Below, piece after piece: positions 57,850 through 64,000 of a stretch of DNA of 64,000 bases; positions within the stretch are counted from its first letter, which is position 1; the number at the start of each line of letters is the position of its first letter. The position numbers and the translations under genes were made by a program. The notes beneath the pieces were generated by a model. It had not been told where the DNA came from, made no database searches, and was given only the letters and a program-made list of their open reading frames with translations. The stretch is from the NCBI GenBank assembly GCA_025200525.1, contig CM045770.1, positions 83,886,899-83,950,898 of the forward strand, in the 5' to 3' direction. The stretch is from Camellia lanceoleosa. Taxonomy: Eukaryota > Streptophyta > Magnoliopsida > Ericales > Theaceae.

Positions 57850-58330
57850 ATTACATTGGAGTATTACATTAGAGTGTTATGTTTAAAAAAAAGTACACTA
57901 AAGAGTTTTTATGTGTTACATTGATTGGAGTGTTACAATTATAAAAAAATACACTAAGGAGTTTTTTTGGAATGTTACGCTTCTACATTTGAGAAAAATA
58001 TGCTAAGAATTTTTTTTTGGAATGTTAAGTTATTACATTTGAGCCAAAAGGGAAATTCTTAAGAAAAATATACTAAGAAATTTTTTAATGTGTTATATTA
58101 GAGTGTTACGTTTGGAAAAAAAAATGCACTAAGGAGTTTTTGTGTGTTACATTGATTGGAGTGTTATATTTGAAAAAGGTACACTAAGGAGTTTTTTTTG
58201 AAATGTTACGTTGTTACATTTGAGAAAAATACAGCAATGAATTTTTTAGTGTGTTATAATGAAGTGTAACGTTTTTAGAATGTTATGTTTTGAAAAAGTA
58301 CAAAATTATGAGTTTTTTTTAAGTGTTACG
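57850..58330. repeat. Degenerate tandem repeat (about 60-bp unit, higher-order about 235 bp)
   Basis: Units combine GTGTTACATT.GAGTGTTA, a short A-run and a block like TACACTAAGGAGTTTTT. The fullest match is between about 57,890-57,945 and 58,125-58,180. Copies are imperfect and AT-rich; no coding is seen. Confidence 0.75.
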
Positions 58331-60231
58331 TTTAGTAACAATATTATGAGAAAACTTACATTTGTCTCTCAACACATAAAACACGCGTGTTTATACTTGA
58401 CTTTTTATGTAATAAGCACCAAAATGGAATTTTTGGGTCTAAAATAAAAAAAGGACCAAACAGTTCATAAGATCAATATTTGAGATTTATTGGTGATTCA
58501 CCTTATTTTTTTAAGGGTCATTTACACACAAATCCTAATTTATAAACTTATACTCCATCTAAGTCCTAACTAAAAAATTTTGGACTTTTAAGTCCTATTA
58601 AATTTTTAATAATCGAAATTACCCCTCAAACAATGATTGTTCATCATTTATGATTATCTATAAAAGAACATGATGATTTGATATTTATTTTGATTTTCAA
58701 AACTTTAAAATATCAACTTTTAAATTGAAAAAACTAAAAAAAATTATGTGCGGGAAAAAACTGAATTATTTTTTGTACAAAACTAAAAATTTTGTGCCTA
58801 TAAAGGAGCATAATGATGGAACATTGATATGTAAAACTGAAAAAAATAAATAAATAAATAAACTTTAAAAATAAAAAAACTGATAATTTTCTCAGTTTTA
58901 TTGGGTAGTTGAATTAAACCAATAAGTAAAATGGCAAAAACGTTTAATCTCATACTCTATTTTTTTTTCATTAGTTAGTGAAACAATTATCTAAAATATT
59001 ACTATACAAAATTAATAATATTCTTAGTTTTAAAAATTTTAAAAAAATGATAATATTCTTAATTTTACTAAATAGGACTTATTAATTCAAAAAATATTTG
59101 ATAGAATCTAAGCTACCATAACATTTGTAAGACTTTTAAGTAACTAACTCTTTTTTTAAACATAAAAAGATATATATATATATATATGTATATGTACACA
59201 TGTATACGCATTTGTACTTCGAATTTACGCATTTTAATCAATGGTGTTACTAATATTAGACTATGATGTACATTACATCCATTACTTTGACCACAAATTA
59301 AATGTTCCCTCTAACAGAAAATAAAACAAGAAAAATGTTTGGTGATACGAATTTGTGTAGCTCGAATGGATCGAATGTGCCAAAACGACGTTATTTTGTG
59401 TGTTTCAAGTTATTCGAGTCATAAATTTTCGAGTCACCTATCATTGATGATAAAACAAACGGGAGATCACTATAATTAATTTGACAAGACTAGTCAGGGA
59501 AAAAAAAAGAGACGAATAATGCATTTGTCTCTAGTTTGGACTTGTGATTCACCATTAGATTTTGACAATACTAAAACAATTTAGTTTATAGTTTTTTATT
59601 TGTAGATTATTTAATAAAAAATTAAATTGACTCAACAGTTATAGATTATCCAATTTTTATCATAGTTTTTTGAAGAAAAAAATTGATGAGATTGCATGAT
59701 TACAATTATTTGATTAATCTGATTGTTTTTCTCATAATGATTTATATAGATACACCTAAAAAATAAATGAATTAAATTAGACTAGGCTCGAGTGCACTTA
59801 CCCAAAAAAGGAAAATCATATATGAAACAATATGGTTTTATACATGGATTATATTAAGAAAAGAAAAATTATTAGGTCACCAAGTTATAACATATGCATA
59901 TATGAATACTAGAAAAAAAAAAAAAAAAAAAAATGCCTGTGCAAGACACGGGACACTATTGTAATAAATTTACGTTTTACAAATATAATAATTTTGTAGA
60001 AAATTGAAATTTCACAACTATAATATTTTTAGTTTTACTGAAGATAGTATTTAATTTCTTATAAAACGGATAACATCATTTTATAAAATGTAATTTTTAA
60101 TTTTGTCAATTTAAACTCTATTTTTTTTTTTTTTAAATATAAACCATATGTCTAGTTTTGTTAAGTAAAACAAACCAAAAAAATATTTTAGACATTAAAC
60201 TCAATGTAGGTGTGTAAGAAATATCTAAAAT
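58331..60231. other. AT-rich intergenic sequence left of the CACTA element
   Basis: No gene, RNA gene or bounded transposon is supported. Contains a short (TA)n tract near 59,171-59,188 and several A-runs. Confidence 0.5.
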
Positions 60232-60246
60232 CACTACAAAAAAATT

Positions 60247-60780
60247 GACTTTTTGCGACAGTAAAATACCGTCGCTAATACTTCTAATGCCGTCGCAAAA
60301 ACTTTTTGTGACGGCAAAATGACTTTTTGCGACGGCAAGAGGGAGTTGCAAATGGAGGGGTCGCAAAGAGTTTTTGCAACGGCATAGTGCCGTCGCTAAT
60401 GTTTTTGCGACGGCATTTTTACCTTTTGCGACGGCACTGTACTGTCGCTAATAATGTTTGAAATTTCTTGACTTTTTGCAACGGCACTATTTTACCGTCG
60501 CTAAAAATAGAAAAAAATACCGTCGCTAATAGTCTTTTTTTTGCAACGGCAAAAACACTGTTTTTGCGACGGTGTGGTGCCGTCACAAAAAATATTAAAA
60601 ATATGAAAATTTTACTTTTTGCGACAATGTAATGCTGTCGCAAAAAGTATTAAAAAATAATAAAATTTCTATTTTTTTGCGACAGTTTAGTGTCATCGCA
60701 ACAAGTAAAACCTGTAACAAAATCAATAAAAATAATAAAATTTTCTATTTTTTGCGACAGTGCAGTGCCGTCACAAAAAA
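60247..60780. repeat. Subterminal repeat array of the CACTA element
   Basis: More than fifteen copies of TTTTTGCGAC(A/G)GCA-type units in both orientations (GCCGTCGC being the reverse), many arranged as short inverted pairs. In CACTA elements such arrays bind the TNPA-type protein needed for transposition. Confidence 0.85.
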
Positions 60781-62345
60781 GAAAAAAATCCTCTGGTAAA
60801 ATTATTAAAAATATTAAAATTTCTCCATAATAATTACATAATAATATAAAACATTCTATATAAAAATAACAATTTATCCATAATAAATATTCTTCCATTC
60901 ATAATTACACATTAACAAAATTATCACACTGCATAATATTCCATAATACATATATAATGTTTAAATACATGATTTTGTTCATAATTCAAAATAACATAAA
61001 CCAAAATTAAATATTTTTCTCATCATTCTTCGTAGATAACAAAAACAAAAGTTAACCATATTCTTCACAGGCATGCATTCTACAAGCACTCTCCTACATG
61101 AGAAATATCTGAAAAATAAAAATAAAAATAATTAATGATAATATAATTGTGTTAATATTTAACTGAAATTATTGTGTAAAAAATTTATGACACTTGCTAC
61201 ACTACCAAACAGATATAGGCATTAAAAAAAATTCAAGATCATAATAAACAAAATAATAATTTGTAAATAAAATTTTCAATCAATAGACATTTACAAGACA
61301 AAAAGTATCAAAAAAAGATTTTATAAAATATTTTACAAAAAAAAAAAAACAAAAACAAAAACAAAAACAAAAAAAGATCAAAATATAATAAAAAATATGA
61401 TATAAGCAACTTTTCCACATTGATCATTGTTACATTGAGTTGTGATTAACATCAATTATATCCATAACCGAAGATCATTTTGATTGCAATCAAAACCACC
61501 ATAATGAATCGTAATGCACATCACTTTGAAACATAATTAAACATCATAATAGGATGTAACTATTTATTATTTATAACTAACATTAATTTACACTAAAACT
61601 TAAATATGGTATATATAATGTGTATTATAACATGACTTTAGCTAAAGGCTTCAAATAAATTGAAACTTAGTGTGGAAAAATGTTAGGACTTGGGGGGGGG
61701 GGACATTTACAAACAAATATAGTATATAAATTAATATTTTTGAAATAGATGCAGGGGCCATGGGGTCCCCCCAGCCACCCCCTGCACCTGCCATGTCTTT
61801 GTATCTAATGTTAAGAAAATTGAATGAGAAATCTATTTATGTATAATCAAAGGCTCAATAAGCACTTACGAAAGAAATGTCAAATTAAACATCCCTCTAA
61901 GACACCAAAAGAGCCCCGAAAAAAACATTTAAAAAAAATGCATAAGCAATAATTAGAGTAGGCAGGGAAAAAAGACTTTGAAATTGCAATAAAGCACCAA
62001 TGCGTAAGTTCAAATTACATGATCTAGCTTATACATGAACTGCATAATTAAATATCCTTGATGATTGATTACTATCTCTATAAATGGAAATTAAAATCAT
62101 GTCAAAATCACATACAAGAAGTTGCACTAATCAGAGACCTAAAATTCATCTGAATGACATGATTCTAGAGTGCCGACCACATGAAAAGACATTAAAAAAG
62201 GTGTTTTCCTATAATATAACTGAAAATCGGCTTTCTTCCTTTTATTTCAAGAACATGCATGATAGAATCAACTCTAGAGCATTTTCTAAGTAGGTGGTCA
62301 ATATATGAGCACATTTTTCCACCTGAGAGATGTCATGGATAGTGT
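60781..62345. other. CACTA interior, no coding recognised
   Basis: AT-rich with a (AAAAAC)n-like tract near 61,335-61,372 and a G-run near 61,691. A plus-strand frame at 62,084-62,293 has no recognisable domain. Confidence 0.45.
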
Positions 62346-62464
62346 ACCCACCGTCCACTAATATCCTCCCGAGTAAGACATTCATTGTCCAAGCCATAGT
62401 AAAGCTGTATAATATCACTCTCTCGTTCTCTTAGAGTTGTACTAATTAGTTTGTTTACTTCATC
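62346..62464 (-). pseudogene. Single exon resembling plastid sigma factor SIG5
   Basis: Minus-strand sequence after a good acceptor (ATTCATTTTGCAG at 62465) encodes DEVNKLISTTLRERESDIIQ, then LYYGLDNECLTREDISGR, matching region 4 of plastid sigma factors, closest in memory to SIG5 (LISATLGERE..., LYYGLDKECLTWEDIS). It ends at a candidate donor (CG|GTGGGT) just before the helix-turn-helix part; reading on gives a stop within five codons. The RERVRQ-type remainder and upstream exons are not found in the window. It lies in the CACTA element, so a captured gene fragment is the simplest reading; a SIG5 gene disrupted by the transposon is the alternative. Confidence 0.7.
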
Positions 62465-64000
62465 CTGCAAAATGAATTATTGGTGTTAATTTTCCTCACT
62501 AGCCTAGAAAGTGAAAACAACGTCAAAAAATGTATATATAGACAAAAAAACTATAGGTAGAACAAAAGGCTAAAAATCCAATTGGCATATCATAGCAACA
62601 CAATACAAATAAAAGAGTGTCTTTATGTATAAGAAATATATATATATATATATATGCATGTGTGTATGTGCATGTATATTGGTTGTGTCCCCTTCTTGTT
62701 GCTTTCAGTGAATTTTACTCAATTGTAATAAAAAATTACAAAAAAATTGGCATGTGCATATCCAGGTGCTAATATATAGTCATGCATGCAGCTGTGAAAA
62801 ACCACCAACCAGTCCAAAATAAAGGGGTTCAGGGTGGGTCCACATCCACCCTTGGACTACAAAAAGATCACCCCAGATTTAACCTGACCGCCAATAGTTT
62901 GGTTAGCATAGACCTTCCAATCCTATATCCCACTAACTAGGAACTTTTATTGGTAGAAGTTGTTCTTTCATATATGGGTCATGTTTGCATTTACCAACTT
63001 GATTATAGTCGAGTTGAACAATTTTACATACATCTAAAAACCTAAACCAGCAGCAACCCTGGAAAGAATTTGTGAGCCAGTGGTCTTTACCTTCCAAACA
63101 TCGCATCAATTGGTGAGTCTTACCTCATAGTTCCTTTAGAGCCCTTATTTTAGAACTCTCAAACATTTTTGTCTAAAAACCAAGGTCAAGGATTAGGCAA
63201 GAAAAAAAATTAGAGTCAACCAACATATAAATTACTAATATTATTCATTATATTGCTGTAGTTTTTTATTTTATTTTATATATATTTTTTTTTTACCCCT
63301 GATACATGGGAAAGAAATATTGCTTAGTTTATACAACACAAAGAAAGCTCTTTGTGGTCCACAACTTTGTAGATGGTAAATACAACTTACAAGCATATAT
63401 TTCAACAAACAAAAAAAAAAAAACAAAAAACAAAAAAGGATAAAAAAATCAGGCTAACATATTTCAATCAATTCCTTTGCTTCACAAACATTAACTTCAA
63501 GTTTCCTTTCCTTAGCAAAGCTGATATGTTCATTCAATTTGGTGGAATCATATCACCAACAACACATCGAACTAATACTTGCATTGACAACCAGATATTA
63601 TCTCAACAAGTTTTGCATTTTCAGGCACTCTCTTTGGCCTCCATATGGCATTGTTTTGTTTAAACTATACACTCAACTCTAGTGAATCTAAGGCTGCTCC
63701 TATAAACGAATATTAACATAACCTGTTTTGGATTTTTTTCTACCAAAGCAGAGATGAAGAAAAGGAAAAAGAGAAAACATTTCATTATACAATTGCAATG
63801 CAAAAAGAGAAAAGGTTTATTTTCCCAACTTGAAAATCAATGTGTGATGCTATTATCAAACAAAGAAAACATGAAATCAAAATCACAAGCTAATCAACTA
63901 AGGAAATTCAAAACAAAGGCCTAATTTTTTTTAAGAACATCGAAGCAAACATTTTAATTTTTTTTTTTTGAAAAAAAAAAAACTAAAATCAAACTTCATT
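62465..64000. other. CACTA interior or flank, no gene recognised
   Basis: AT-rich with a (TA)n tract at about 62,638-62,655 and A-runs at the right edge. Minus-strand sequence near 63,470-63,640 reads as a weakly coding-like stretch (GDMIPPN, ISALLRKGNLKLMFVKQRN) with stops; no family is recognised. Confidence 0.4.

Larger units (their letters stand above)
60232..64000. mobile_element. CACTA (En/Spm) transposon, left end, continuing past the window
   Basis: Starts CACTACAAAAAAATTGAC, the terminal motif of plant CACTA elements, followed at once by a dense array of TTTTTGCGACGGCA-like subterminal repeats (60,247-60,780). No matching TTTTTTTGTAGTG end is present to the right, so the element probably runs beyond 64000. 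No transposase motif is readable in the visible 3.8 kb. One sigma-factor-like exon lies inside it. Confidence 0.78.

Overview
This is nuclear DNA from a flowering plant. It is AT-rich, contains a eudicot-type phenylalanine ammonia-lyase gene with the family's single conserved intron, and about two thirds of it is nested LTR retrotransposons plus DNA transposons. I see no bacterial, organellar or CRISPR features. I can place it at eudicot level only; nothing fixes a family or species.

Layout. 1-1664: end of an LTR in minus orientation, split by a 967-bp non-autonomous hAT element (323-1289, perfect 8-bp target duplication). 1665-22411: an old, decayed Tat-lineage Ty3/gypsy element on the minus strand (LTR 21652-22411, gag, protease, RT plus two RNase H domains, integrase). 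It carries a spliced plant-mobile-domain-like ORF on the opposite (plus) strand. That antisense ORF is cut by a young, complete 9.2-kb gypsy element (3237-12434, TSD CAAAG) that has gag but no recognisable pol. 23263-27620: the one clearly intact host gene, PAL, on the minus strand; 706 codons, two exons, 2.2-kb intron, with TATA box and AC/MYB-type elements upstream. 28030-37569: AT-rich intergenic DNA containing a pair of inverted, related LTRs (33670-34323 and 35256-35923) around a short remnant of internal sequence. 37570-37795: a fold-back element. 38028-56572: a second, older Tat-lineage element on the minus strand (TSD AAAAA, LTRs roughly 8-9% apart by eye). It again has antisense plus-strand ORFs, two families of internal tandem repeats, and two very large solo LTRs (4.46 kb and 3.26 kb) inserted in opposite orientations. 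56573-60231: AT-rich spacer with a degenerate tandem repeat. 60232-64000: left end of a CACTA (En/Spm-type) transposon running off the window, with a dense subterminal repeat array and, inside it, one exon resembling the plastid sigma factor SIG5.

How the parts relate. PAL converts L-phenylalanine to trans-cinnamate and opens the phenylpropanoid pathway. Everything else is transposon-derived or intergenic. The insertion order can be read from target duplications: Tat element 1 is older than the gypsy element inside it; Tat element 2 is older than the two solo LTRs inside it. The most unusual points are the antisense spliced ORFs of the two Tat elements (one duplicated), palindrome arrays inside two unrelated LTR families, an AUGUAA start-stop uORF in the predicted PAL leader, and the SIG5-like exon in the CACTA element.
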